Assembly: GCA_963971305.1 (NCBI GenBank)
Contig: OZ020303.1
Location: 32,972,106 to 33,036,105 of the forward strand
Origin: Arcuatula senhousia
Taxonomy: Eukaryota > Mollusca > Bivalvia > Mytilida > Mytilidae
Direction: 5' to 3'
DNA length: 64,000 nt
This document shows, piece after piece, positions 24,301 to 35,545 of this stretch; positions within the stretch are counted from its first letter, which is position 1, and the number at the start of each line of letters is the position of its first letter. The notes below the pieces were generated by a model, which was given only the letters and a program-made list of their open reading frames with translations, was not told the DNA's origin and searched no databases. A program made the position numbers and the translations under genes.

Positions 24301-27057
24301 TAAGAAAAAAATCTTAATTTCTTAAATTGGTTTGAAAATAAAGGAAAACTGTTTGAAAAGACTATAATGCTAATTTTCCGTCACTATAAATCATTTTTAA
24401 GATGTTTTAAAGACAAAATAAGATTGATTAAAAAAGTTTATTACCATAACGGTTGTTGTTACAATAAGGATTTCGGCCGTCAACCGTTATTGTATTAAAA
24501 ATTTCAAAGACATATTTTGTTAAGAAGTGTCTCAAAATAACTTAAATATGAATCAATTAGTATAATCAAGTACTAGTAGATCATCTATATCCATCTCAGA
24601 TAATATATTTATTTTTTCAGAATATATCGGACACTTTGCCAAAATTGTAAGAAAAAAATCTTAATTTCTTAAATTGGTTCGAAAATGAAGGAAAACTGTT
24701 TAAAAATACTAAAATGCAGATTTTCCGTGACTATAAGTCATTTAGGATGTTTAAAAGACAAAATTAGATTGATTAAAAAAGTTTATTACCATTACGGTTG
24801 TTGTTACAATAAGGATTTCGGTCGTCAACCGTTATTGTAATAAAAACTTCAAAGACATATTTTGTTAAGAAGTGACTCAAAATGACTTAAATATGAATGA
24901 ATTAGTAAATTCAAGTACTAGTAGATCATCTATATCCATTTCAGACAATATATTCGTATTTTCAAAATATATCGGACACTTAGTCAAAATTGTAAGAAAA
25001 AAATCTTAATTTCTTAAATTGGTTCGAAAATAAAGGAAAACTGTTTAAAAAGACTATAATGCCAATTTTCCGTGACTTTAAATCATTTAAGTTGTTTTGA
25101 AAACAAAATAAGATTGATTAAAAAAGTTTATTACCATAACGGTTGTTGTTACAATAAGGATTTCGGTCGTCAACCGTTATTGTAATAAAAACTTCAAAGA
25201 CATATTTTGTTAAGAAGTGTCTCAAAATAACTTATATATGAATGAATTAGTAAATTCAAGTACTAGTAGATCATCTATATCCATTTCAGACAATATATTC
25301 GTATTTTCAAAATATATCGGACACTTAGTCAAAATTATAAGAAAAAAATTTAATTTCTTAAATTGGTTCGAAAATACAGGAAAACTGTTTAAAAAGACTA
25401 AAATGCAGATTTTCCGTGACTATAAGTCATTTAGGATGTTTTAAAGACATAATAAGATTGATTAAAACAGTTTATTACCATAACGGTTGTTGTTACAATA
25501 AGGAATTCGGTCGTCAACCGTTATTGTAATAAAAACTTCAAAGACATATTTTGTTAAGAAGTGACTCAAAATGACTTAAATATGAATGAATTAGTATATT
25601 CAAGTACTAGTAGATCATCTATATCCATTTCAGACAATATATTCGTATTTTCAAAATATATCGGACACTTAGTCAAAATTGTAAGAAAAAAATCTTAATT
25701 TCTTAAATTGGTTCGAAAATACAGGAAAACTGTTTAGACAGACTAAAATGCAGATTTTCCGTGACTATAAGTCATTTAGGATGTTTTAAAGACAAAATAA
25801 GATTGATTAAAAAAGTTTATTACCATAACGGTTGTTGTTACAATAAGGATTTCGGCCGTCAACCGTTATTGTAATAAAAACTTCAAAGACATATTTGTTA
25901 AGAAGTGTCTCAAAATAACTATATATGAATGAATTAGATTATTCATGTACTAGTAGATCATATATATCCATTTCAGACAATATATTCGTATTTTCAAAAT
26001 ATATCGGACACTTAGTCAAAATTGTAAGAAAAAAATCTTAATTTCTTAAATTTGTTCGAAAATAAAGAAAAACTGTTTAAAAAAACTAAAATGCAGATTT
26101 TCCGTGACCATAAGTCATTTAAGATATTTTAAAGACAAAATAAGATTGATTAAAACAGTTTATTACCATAACGGTTGTTGTTACAATAAGGATTTCCGTC
26201 GTCAACCGTTATTGTAATAAAAACTTCAAAGACATATCTTGTTAAGAAGTGACTCAAAATGACTTAAATATGAATGAATTAGTATATTCAAGTACTAGTA
26301 GATCATCTATATACATTTCAGACAATATATTCGTATTTTCAAAATATATCGGACACTTAGTCAAAATTGTAAGAAAAAAATCTTAATTTCTGAAATTAGT
26401 TCGCAAATATAAAAAATTACTGTTTTAAATGACTTAAATACAAATTTTCCGCGACTATTAGTCATTTAGGATGTTTTAAAGACAAAATAAGATTAATTGA
26501 AAAAGTTTATTACCATAACGGTTGTTGTAACAATAAGGATTTCGGTCGTCAACCGTTATTGTAATAAAACCTTCAAAGATGAATTTTGTTAAGAAGTGTC
26601 TCAAATTAACTTAAATATGAATCAATTAGTATATTCAAGTACCAGTAGATCATCTATATCCTTTTCAGACAATATATTCATATTTTCAGAATATATGGGA
26701 CACTTAGCCCAAATTGTAAGAAAAAATCTTAATTTGTGAAATTAGTTCGAAAATATAAAAATTACTGTTTAAAAAGACTGAAATACAAATTTTCCGCGAC
26801 TATAAAGTCATTTAGGATGTTTTGAAGACGAAATAAGATTGATTTAAAAAGTTTATTACCATAACGGTTGTTGTTACAATAAGGATTTCGGTCGTCAACC
26901 GTTATTGTAATAAAAACTTGAAAGACATATTTTGTTTAGAAGTGACTCAAAATGACTTGAATATGAATCAATTAGTATATTCAAGTACTACTAGTTCATT
27001 TATATCCATTTCAGACAATATATTCATATTTTCAGAATATATGGGACACTTAGCCAA

Positions 27058-28273
27058 AAGTCATTCCTTTGGTTATAATAGTAATAATAACAACTGATAT
27101 CGGTATTAAGCAATCATGAAATATAATATAAGCAGAGGCACCAAAGGGGCATTCTAGTGTCAAAAGTCCGAAAAGGCAACGACAAAACCGGTAAACATGA
27201 ACAAGAACAGCACAAGGAAACACAAAACATAAAAACAACCGAACAGAAATCAACAACGCGAACTCAAGTCGTAACAAGAGTGAACTCGGGTGCTCCGGAA
27301 GAGTAAGCGGTTCCTGCCTGCTATAGCACACCCGCCGCGCTGCCAATTTCCAATTTAGTGTGTCAAATCCGGTAAAGGAAGACAAAACAAAACCCTATGA
27401 CAAACCGACATCTGCACTCATCTGAGAGATAGAAATCCCATATTTATCTATGAGTACATGGTGTCTACCGTAAAATTTCTTGAGTGAAGACAGCAACCGA
27501 GGAGCAACATAACCCTGTGTTAGCAATTTCTGTGTCAAACGTGACGCTCTGCCAAGGAAATCGATGTAACTCCCACAAGCTCTGGAGTAACGAATCAATT
27601 GTGATACGTAAACTCCATAAGCTGGAGCGGACGGAATGTTGCTACACACGAAGGGAAAGTTGACGATTGGGAAGTTGAAGTCATCACGTTTGTCATAGAG
27701 CTTTGTTGATAGTTTTCCTTGAGAGTCTATTTCGAGATGTAGATCTAAATATGAAGCAGACTTCCTAGAATCCGTTGTGTCCTTAATCTCAAGTTCCGGG
27801 GGATATATGAGATGGAGAAAGTCACCAAATCGAGAATTGTTCAGTGAAAGGACATCATCAATATAACGGAACGTGAGGTTAAAAGAGAGAGCTAGTCTAC
27901 GATCTTTTTTGTCTAGAAGAGATTGTAAGAAGTCTGCTTCATATGAATGAAGAAACAAGTCAGCAAGCAAAGGTGCACAATTGGTGCCCATTGGAATCCC
28001 TATTGTTTGCTGAAAAACACGTCCACCAAACTGAACAAATATGTTGTCTATAAGAAAGTTGAGCATGTCGATTATTTGATCTTCTGTAAATTTGTTCTTA
28101 CTTTTAGACTCATTGATGGCGAAGTAAGTCTTATTATAACCGACTACCAGATATTTGTACCTGCGTTTTCCATTCTTTTTGAAAAAGCTGCGTTTAATCA
28201 GCTGTGCCAATCGTGACTTGAGTTGTTCATGTGGAATAGAAGTGTAAAGTGTGGAGAAATCGAAAGTCTTGAT
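27058..28273 (-). pseudogene. Penelope-like element, truncated RT and 3' tail
   Basis: The open frame on the minus strand runs from about 28,273 to the stop at 27,395, about 290 residues, with no internal stop. RT motif A is FDFSTLYTSIPH, just inside the right terminal repeat. Motif B is GIPMGTNCAPLLADLFL, motif C is FRYIDDVLSL (catalytic DD), followed by SYLDLHLEID and a thumb-like region ending in KFYGRHHVLI. The N-terminal RT motifs are absent and no GIY-YIG nuclease is visible, so it is a fragment of what is normally a protein of several hundred residues. The 3' tail (27,394-27,058) carries the GTCCGAAAAGGCAA module and ends in GTTGTTATTATTACTATT. The 5' truncation coincides with the terminal-repeat boundary at 28,272. 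Relatives lie at 33,636-34,400, 30,690-31,225, 36,120-36,410 and 62,690-62,850. Penelope-type assignment rests on the motif style and is likely rather than proven. Confidence 0.75.
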
Positions 28274-28567
28274 ATTTTGACTTCAACTAAGAAGTAAAAT
28301 TTATTCAAAAAATGTAAATTTTCGATATAAAAAGTTTATTACAATAACGGTTGAGCATGCCAACCGTTATTGTGATAACAACTGTTATTGTAATAAACTG
28401 TTTTTAAATGTTAATTATTTTCATAATTAATTAAAATATTCAATTATTTTTGGTGATAATGTCTTAGTTACAATTAATTCCTTCACGTAAAATAAAAAAA
28501 TCCACTTTTAATTCATATAACAAAATTTATTACAATAACGGTGTTTATTACAATAACGGTTGTTACA
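28272..28567 (-). repeat. Right terminal inverted repeat of the 21.9-kb element
   Basis: Reverse complement of 6,646-6,944, including two near-terminal motif copies at about 28,528-28,567 and the inverted motif pair around GGTTGAGCATGCCAACC at about 28,340-28,390. Confidence 0.88.
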
Positions 28568-28573
28568 GGGCCT
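28568..28573. repeat. Right target-site duplication (GGGCCT)
   Basis: Directly follows the right terminus CGGTTGTTACA and matches 6,640-6,645. Confidence 0.85.
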
Positions 28574-29110
28574 TAATAGGTAAAAATGCATTTTTTCTTC
28601 AAATTTTTTACCTAAAGAATGAAAACTGTTGTAGAAAAAGAAAAGCTGCTGTTTGAACATGTTCAACTGATGAGGCGCTACAAAAGTCTCCGTAGGGTCT
28701 GAGGTGTTAGATGACCCCTTATAGGGGTTATAGCCCTTCTAAGGTTAAAAATATGTTATTTACGTTTTTGACCTATAGAACAAAAACTATTGCAGATAGA
28801 GAAAAGCTGATACACCTTAAGCTTATTAAACTCTATAAAGGTTGGCTCAAAGATTTCAGGTGACCCATTATAGAGGTTAAAATTCTTAAAAGGAAAAAAA
28901 AAGTAGCCTTTTTTATGAGTTTAGCCTATAAAATTAAAACTACATGTATTGCAGATAGAGAAAAGAACTGTTGCTTAATTAAAACTTCAGCTCATTTGGC
29001 TCAACAAAAGTCTACATTGCGTCTAGCTGTCATATGACTCTTACAAAGGAGTTATAGGTCAAACAGGAGACCCTTATAGCTTAAGGCCCAGGTGAGTGAT
29101 TTATGCTTCT
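28574..29110 (+). repeat. Tandem modular repeat (unit about 170-175 bp), right part of the interrupted target
   Basis: The units carry TTTTGACCTATAGAA, AAAACTATTGCAGATAGAGA and GGGGTTATAGCCC. The block ends with CCCAGGTGAGTGATTTATGC followed by GGAGCATCTTG, equivalent to the ending at about 35,155-35,192. It is the same family as 34,401-35,190. Confidence 0.7.
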
Positions 29111-29859
29111 TTGGAGCATCTTGTCAGTATAAAGACTTTGATAGATAAAACCATTGGTAGCCTAATCAGCAAAATAAAGTAAAAATTATTTTGAATAAAT
29201 CTTAAAAGGAAACTTAAGAAATGTTTCAGTTTTTGTCTAGTACATATGAACATAAGAAAACCTTAATTAAAATTTTATAAAAAAAATATACATAAATTAA
29301 ATTTTGATGTAGGATTTCTTTCTTATTGTTCGTTATAAAACATGCTTATTTGCTCAATATACACCAAATTTATCAATAAAGACTATTTTTTCCCGTAATT
29401 CTTTGGTTAATGCAATACATAAAAAAAATCTGAGGACTATGCAAGTTATTATTAGATAGCCAAGTTATTGGGTTTTTTATGAATAACTGAGATTCAAATA
29501 TCAAAATTCTATTGCAAGTACGTGAGCCGTAAAAAGTTAAATGTGATTTGCTATCATGGCATCTTAACGACGTAGAATGCTTATATTAAAAACGAAAGAA
29601 TATGTTTGAATTGTAAGTGATATAACTAAAAAACATTTATGTTTTGGAGTCTTATAACTTACATTTGATGAAAGTAACTGTTTTTCGTTCTCCAAATTAT
29701 TTTTTTAAAAAGCTTCGCCAAGCGCACAACTGCTTTGGACACATGCATCCCATGGTGGATTGACAAAGTTTTTTGACACATGCAGCCTTATTTGGACTTT
29801 CCCCCATATTTCTCAGGGAATTCATTTTTAAAGCAAAAAATAATACCCTTAATTAAGGG
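29111..29859. other. No gene seen
   Basis: AT-rich sequence. No recognised repeat or coding region. Confidence 0.4.
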
Positions 29860-30610
29860 TATCTGCTACCTTTAAATTTTGCCTCTGTTGGTCCCTAACG
29901 ACAATTTGTGGGAGGGGGTGCCAAAAAAAGAATCCACAATTTCATAAATTCAATACTTGGCAAGAATTAGTTCGTGTGAAAAAAAATTGAAATCGGACAA
30001 TGAATAAAAAAAGATTCGCTTTTGGCCCCTAATTTCATTATGGAAAAATGGAGTGGCAATAATTAATCCTTCATTTTGTATGCACTACTTACAAAGAAAT
30101 AACTTGCAAAATTAAATGTTCAAAATCGGACCAGAAATAAAAAGTTTTTTTTGGGCCCTTTACTTCTAAATGAAAAAAGGGGGGACCCCCGCTATTAATC
30201 CCATATATGGTTTAATGGTAAGGCATATCATTGTCAAATTTCATAGAGATTCACCAACCAGAACCAAACTTATTGTATTAAAATAAAATTATTGAATTTA
30301 TTGCCCCTTTTGGTCCCCTTATTTCTAAACGAATCAAGGACGACCCCCAAAATCAATCCCATACATCTTTTAATGGTGTGAAACATTATTGTAAAATTTA
30401 ACATCATTCGGTACACCAAAACAAAAGTTATTGTGGGAACGAACCCCCTTATTGGCCCCCTTATTTCTAAACGAATAAAAGAGGGACCCCAAAATCAATC
30501 CCATCAAGGCACATCATTATCAAATTTCAGAGAAATCGGATCACTAGAACTTAAGTTATTGGGGGGACACTAAAGTTAACAACGACGACAACAACAACAA
30601 CAATAACGAC
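29860..30610 (+). repeat. Diverged tandem repeat, unit about 130-150 bp
   Basis: Units contain TTTGGCCCCTAATTTCT-like stretches, a purine/C-rich GGGACCCC segment, AATCAATCCCAT, and TCAAATTTCANAGAAAT. The block ends in a GACAACAACAACAACAATAACGAC simple tail (about 30,575-30,609). A partial relative lies at 35,215-35,400. Confidence 0.6.
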
Positions 30611-30689
30611 ATGTGTTGGTTCTTTATGTTCTTTAAATCAATTCAAAAGTCCTTATAAGAACAGTTACCGTCGGTTACTTTAGTAAACA

Positions 30690-31225
30690 ACTGGTTGTTA
30701 TAGCATATGCACAAGATTATTACCAATTGGACATTCAAACGCCAGAAGTCCGAAAAGGCAAAGCAGAAATAGTAGATACAAACGAAAAAAACACAAAGAA
30801 TCACACTGCATGACAAAACAAATAAAGCAATTAATCAGCAACACCAACTCACGTCAAAATGAGAGTGCACTCAAGTTTTCTGGGAGGGAAAACAGCTTCT
30901 GCTTGTTATATAATACCGTCGTGTTAACAACAATTTACATTTGTTAAATCGGGTGTAGGACCTAACATGCATGATGTCTTAGGAAAGACAACAAACAAAG
31001 CTGTGTTCGCAATTTTTGTGTCCGTGCTTTTACAAGTACATAGCATCTCCAATATAACGAATCAGTTGCATAAAATATTGCTATTAAGATGAAAGAAGGT
31101 AAAGTTTGAGTAATAACGTTTGTCATTGACCTGCATAAAAATCTTCCATAGGAGTCAATTTCGAAATGCACATGAATAATTGACTGGCAGGTTAAAATAA
31201 CCACCATATACAGCTCATGCACATG
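30690..31225 (-). pseudogene. Decayed Penelope-like element (RT remnant and 3' tail)
   Basis: On the minus strand the tail keeps the module with GAAGTCCGAAAAGGCAAAG (plus-strand sense, 30,748-30,765). The adjoining frame contains HVHFEIDSYGRFL, matching LHLEIDSQGKLST of the copy at 27.4-28.2 kb. Frameshifts interrupt the rest, so it is an old non-functional copy. Confidence 0.6.
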
Positions 31226-33540
31226 TGCTAAACAAACGAAACATGCAGACGCATTTGTTATATGTCAATCCTTTAGTATCAGAGTTAATAATTACTTTGT
31301 TAGCTTTTGCTGTTTGTTTATTAGAAGCGGATTTTATAGTTCTGAAATAATTGAGTCTAGAAACAATAACAAAACCAGCAAGAAACATCCGCTGGTCTAT
31401 TAGGAATGTCCAATGTTTAAATACCACTTGGCGTGTTTATACATTTTTTTAGTAATGTTAAATCTCTAATAGCAGCATGACTGTTTGTAATTGTAGAAAT
31501 CAGTCGATCAAGTTTGCCCAAGCTTTATCAGTCATATGGCGTTGACCGTATGTAATTTTGTCAAATTAACATTTTTGTAAGTTTCCAAAACATTGAGGAA
31601 TGAGAAATTTCACTTTTAAAGTCGTATTTTTAAATCCCTTTTGATTCTTACTTTATCACCCTTTATTTTATACATGTACTTGTTTTTTTTTTTTTTACAA
31701 TTTACTACCAGTATTCGATGGACGCCCACTCCGTTGTTCTGTTTATAACCACTATTCTCAAGTAAAATTGACAATAATTTTGAACAAAAGTTTAAATCTA
31801 ATTTCGGCATCCATTAAAACGAGACTAAGTAAAACAAAACAGAAGTTCAACATCTCTCGTTTACAGACTGAATTTTTATTATTGTAGATATGAATGAAAC
31901 ATAATCCTTTTATTCTTAAAACCGTCAGTAAAATGGAAAATAAAATATGATGAGTAAAAACAAATCTTTGCTATTATATATCAAATATTCCCATATTCAT
32001 CTAATATAAGAAATATACTACGTTCGTGGATTTTTATTTCCTTTTTCCTTTCCTTTTACATATGTAGATAAATCCCTACCACTTTATGCTGATCTTTTCG
32101 TTTTCATCAAAGCTTGAACTATGTTGAATGCTTTATCATTCTTTAATGTTTTTTTCTGAGATGATAAAGAAGTATTAAATTAGGAAATCTAAAAGGCAAA
32201 GAAGTAAAACAGCTGACAGAACCCACCCCCCCCCCCCCAAAAAAAAAAAAACAACAAGAAATAAAAAGATATGATGAAAGACGATATGACAACATGAAAA
32301 CGAACTTATCTGTAATCACCAATGCGAGTTAGAACCCAGGAGCTATGTAAAAGGTAAACAGTGTGTGCATGTTGCGCAGAGAGGTGTAGCAACAAGCAGA
32401 GACTGTTAAGTTTTACATAATTTGCCCCTTTCGAATGATGAGGTTCGCGAAAGCTAAAATCAAATCACACAATTAATGTCGTATTCTTTATGCACTGTCA
32501 CGCATAGATCTAATGCGTCAAACCGCTACCAAGTTAAGACAGCACTCGCATACTGCAAACTACAGAGTGTCTCTTATAAGCCTACACATTGTATAATCAA
32601 TTAAGTTTGGAAAAAAATTCTTCTGCTGTTATAAACATAAAAGCCTAGGATTTGTCTTTAAAAAAATCTTTTGAGTATGGTCGCGCCCATGATTTCAGAA
32701 TTTTAACTTGATTTTTTGCTCTTCCAGACTTAACCTTATAAAACTGAAGATAATTTGCACACTGTCTCCTACTTTATAAGACCAAAAAGGTGACAGTTTT
32801 AAAACTATGTAAAACTAGAGAAGTCTGACTGCCCTCGAGTCATTAATCTTTAAAAATGAACAGCACTATGGTTTACTGTTGGTAATTTGATTAAGGGGGT
32901 ACAGAACACCTAAGGGAAATAACTCTTAAATATCACTGGAACGTTTTAGTCAGGCTCATGTATTCAAAGAAATCAAGCTTCTCAATGATCAAAATATGAT
33001 TTGTTGCAATTCCATTATATTAAATGAAAATTTTCCCAAAATATCTATGGTTCAATTTTCTTTAGAATTTGCAATTAAATTTGTTCAATCAAAGTAAGTA
33101 TTTTTGCAAATTTTCAGGAAAATTAAACGACACAATTTTATTTTAGCCAAAGTGTTGGGTACCCCCTTAAGTGGTCAATTATATGTTATTTCAAACTCAT
33201 TGCAATAAAAAAATCTCAAAAGTGACCATCCCTAAAGAAATAGTATAGAATTATAATAACCGAGCAGGATTTTGAGCAATCTAAAAAGGGAACAGACTTT
33301 GGTGATTCTTCACATAGCGGAAAATAAAAAATGCCAATAGTCATTACTATAAGCAAGCATATTAGTTGCCACCAGAAGGACTTATCGGAGACACAAAGGC
33401 AATTAACATGCATATACAATCTTATGATTTGTGCAGTTGTAATGATGCCTGGATTTAATAAAACAAACAGAAAGACAGCACCAGATGCATTAGGTTTGAA
33501 AACTTAATCTCGGGTAAATGTTCATAAATTAATAACGGGT
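31226..33540. other. No gene seen
   Basis: About 2.3 kb of AT-rich sequence. A homopolymer pair (about 14 C, then about 13 A) lies at 32,225-32,252 and is a likely sequencing or assembly weak point. No gene or clear repeat boundary was recognised. Confidence 0.4.
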
Positions 33541-33544
33541 TAAG

Positions 33545-33632
33545 AAATTAATGTAACTTCATATCGTTATATGAAGTTATATGAAGTTATAACTTCATAA
33601 CTTCATCATGTTCATATAACTTCATAACTTTA
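33545..33632. repeat. Cluster of GAAGTTAT/ATAACTTC words forming hairpins
   Basis: Several direct and inverted copies of ATATGAAGTTAT and ATAACTTCAT lie within 90 bp, directly abutting the truncated 5' end of the RT fragment at 33,636. This may be duplicated target sequence generated at the insertion junction. Confidence 0.55.
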
Positions 33633-33635
33633 TCC

Positions 33636-34124
33636 TTCAATCTCACATTTCGTTATATTGATGATGTCCTTTCACTAAACAATCCTCGATTTGGTGACTA
33701 TTTACATCTCATATATCCGAAGGAACTTGAGATAAAGGACACTACAGATTCTAGGAGGTCCGCTTCATATCTGGATCTATTTCTCGAAATTGACACACAA
33801 GGAAGGCTTTGTACAAAGCTCTATGACAAACGTGACGACTTCAACTTTCCAATAGTTAACTTTACCTTTCTGTGTAGCAACATTCCGTCCGCTCCAGCAT
33901 ATGGAGTTTACGTATCACAATTGATTCGCTATTCCAGAGCTTGTGGGGAGTACAACGACTTCCTTGATAGAGCCACACGGCTGACAAGCAAATTATTAAC
34001 ACAGGGGTACGTTGCTCCCAGGTTGTTGTCATCACTCAAGAAATTTTACGGACGACATCATGTGCTTGTATACAAATACGGGATTTCTATCTCTCAGATG
34101 AGCACAGATGTTGGTTTGACATAG
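33636..34124 (+). pseudogene. Penelope-like RT, 5'-truncated C-terminal fragment
   Basis: An open frame of 162 residues, beginning within RT motif C (FRYIDDVLSL), continuing through SYLDLFLEID and the thumb-like region to KFYGRHHVLV, and ending at TAG (34,122-34,124). It is highly similar to the minus-strand copy at 27,395-28,273. Motifs A and B are missing, so it cannot be active. The frame shows no stop, suggesting a fairly recent truncated insertion. The 3' tail follows to about 34,400. Confidence 0.78.
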
Positions 34125-34400
34125 AGTTTTGTAATGTCATCCTTTCCGGATTTGACCAACATGGCAACGTGACGGGTGTGCTATAGCAAGCAGGAACTGC
34201 TTACTCTTCCGGAGCACCTGAGTTCACTCTCGTTTCGACTTGAGTTCGCGTTTCTGAATGCAGTTTTGTTGTTATGTGTGTGTGTTTTATGTTATGTGGT
34301 TTGTTTTGTTGTGATGATTTTTTGTCCGCCGGTTTTGTCTTTGTCTTTACGGTTTTATGATACTGATTACCCCTTTGGTGCACCTTTGCTTCTTTCATAG
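34125..34400 (+). pseudogene. 3' tail of the Penelope-like copy
   Basis: Non-coding tail with GTGTGCTATAGCAAGCAGGA, TCTTCCGGAGCACCTGAGTT and CCCCTTTGGTGCACC modules, all shared in order with the reverse complement of 27,058-27,394. Confidence 0.7.
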
Positions 34401-35192
34401 AGTAAAATCACTTAAAATGGCTTATAACTCAGCAACCATAACAGATAGAAAAAATCCGAAGGATCTTAGGCCCTTCAGAATCAAAAGCTCTACAAAAGTC
34501 TCTATTGGGTCGAAGTTGTCAGATGACCTTTGATAGGGGTTATGGCCCTTTTAAGGTAAAAAATAGCGTTTTTTTTCATGTTTTTGGCCTATAGAATGAA
34601 AACTATTGCAGATAAAGAAAAGCTGTTGCTTGCTTAAATGTTCAGCTCATTTAGCTCGACAAAAGTCTCCATAGGGTCGAAGTTGTCAGATGACTCCTTA
34701 AAGGGGTAACAGTCCCTTAAAGGCAAAAAATAGTGTTTTTGACCTATAGAATGAAAACTATTGCAGATAGAGAAAATCTGATGCTTGCTTAAATGTTCAG
34801 CTCATTAAGCTCTACAAAAGTCTCCATAGGGTTTATGTTGTCAGATGACCCCTTATAGGGGTTACAGCCCCTTAAAGGCAAAAATAGTGTTTGTGGCCTA
34901 TAGAATGAAAACTATTGCAGATAGAGAAAACCTGTTGCTTGCTCAAATGTTCAGCTCATTTAGTTCTAGAAAATTCTTCATAGGGTTGAAGTTGTCAGAT
35001 GACCCCTTATAGGGGTTACAGCCTCTTAAAAGGTGAATAATGGTGTTTTGCTTATTTAGAATGAAAACTATTGCAGATAGAGAAAAGCTGTTTTCTTGCT
35101 TAAACATTCAGCTCATTTAGCTATACAAAAGTCTTCATAGGGTTGACATCAAGACCAGGTGAGCGATTCAGGCTCCTGGGAGCCTCTTGTAT
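34401..35192 (+). repeat. Tandem modular repeat, unit about 175 bp, about 4.5 copies
   Basis: Each unit holds AAAACTATTGCAGATAGAGA, TTGCTTAAATGTTCAGCTCA, ACAAAAGTCTCCATAGGGT and GATGACCCCTTATAGGGGTT. The block ends ACCAGGTGAGCGATTCAGGC followed by GGGAGCCTCTTG. The unit at 34,490-34,560 provides the uninterrupted version of the insertion site used by the 21.9-kb element. Confidence 0.75.
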
Positions 35193-35545
35193 TGTTAATA
35201 ACATTACCGTATAGTTCCATAGCATGCATTTAGTCATTCAGAACAAAAGTAATTGTGGAAACAAATAAAAAGTTGATTTTTTTGCCCCTTTAGGGCCCCT
35301 AATTTCTAAACGAAATTATGAAATAATCCCATAAGGGGAGGTGCACATCTTCAATATATCTGTAATCACTGTGTAAAATTTCAGAAAGATTGAGTGTTTG
35401 GTTTTTGAGATTCAGATTACACAAGATAGACACTCTATAACATTACGGATGGACAGATGGACAGACGGACAGACGGTCAGACGGACAGACGGAGTGACCC
35501 GACTCCTAGACCTACTTTTTCCTTCGGCGACGCAGGTAAAAATGC
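35193..35545 (+). repeat. Modular repeat with GGACAGACGGACAG terminus
   Basis: TTTAGGGCCCCTAATTTCTAAACG and AAATTTCAGAAAGATTG link it to the 29.9-30.6-kb family. It ends in a GGACAGATGG/GGACAGACGG run and TTCCTTCGGCGACGCAGGTA. The 72-residue ORF covers the simple run and is spurious. Confidence 0.6.

Larger units (their letters stand above)
17445..27057 (-). repeat. Right arm: tandem array of about 345-bp monomers (about 20)
   Basis: The same monomer as the left arm in reverse complement. Hairpin cores lie near 17,612, 19,269, 19,615, 21,331 and then every 340-350 bp to 26,858. The innermost unit (17,445-17,600) is the most diverged. A six-monomer higher-order unit of 2,072 bp is duplicated in tandem: about 21,540-23,600 recurs at about 23,612-25,672, differing at only scattered positions. 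The identical 75-residue ORFs at 23,145-23,372 and 25,217-25,444 are a by-product of that duplication. The array is interrupted at 17,708 and 19,962 by other elements. Confidence 0.88.
6646..28567. mobile_element. 21.9-kb composite foldback-type transposable element
   Basis: The element is bounded by inverted termini 5'-TGTRACAACCGTTATTG and by a 6-bp duplication (GGGCCT). The order is: left terminal repeat (6,646-6,944), left monomer array (to 14,124), spacer (14,125-17,444), right array in opposite orientation (17,445-27,057), a Penelope-like RT fragment (27,058-28,273) and right terminal repeat (28,272-28,567). Joining the flanks restores a continuous copy of the repeat family at 34.4-35.2 kb, which shows that the whole block arrived as one insertion. 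No transposase or integrase gene is visible, so it is non-autonomous as it stands. TG...CA ends with a 6-bp duplication would suit a retroviral-type integrase (as in Polinton/Maverick-like elements), but the superfamily is not established. Tandem-repeat arms recall Foldback/Galileo-type elements. Confidence 0.85.

Noticed and set aside
23145..25444. Identical 75-residue ORFs in the right array
   Set aside because: Explained by the 2,072-bp tandem duplication. No start-site or codon-level conservation in neighbouring monomers.
6646..28567. CRISPR-like interpretation of regularly spaced repeats
   Set aside because: Repeats of 340-350 bp without unique spacers in a eukaryotic context are satellite or transposon arms, not CRISPR.
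28655..28690. Second hammerhead candidate (CTGATGAGGCGC)
   Set aside because: Only the CTGATGA core word is present. No stem II closing and no GAAA at the required position on that strand.
33545..33632. loxP-like ATAACTTC palindrome, possible recombinase site
   Set aside because: Arms and spacer do not match loxP, no recombinase is nearby, and the words are scattered in several orientations.
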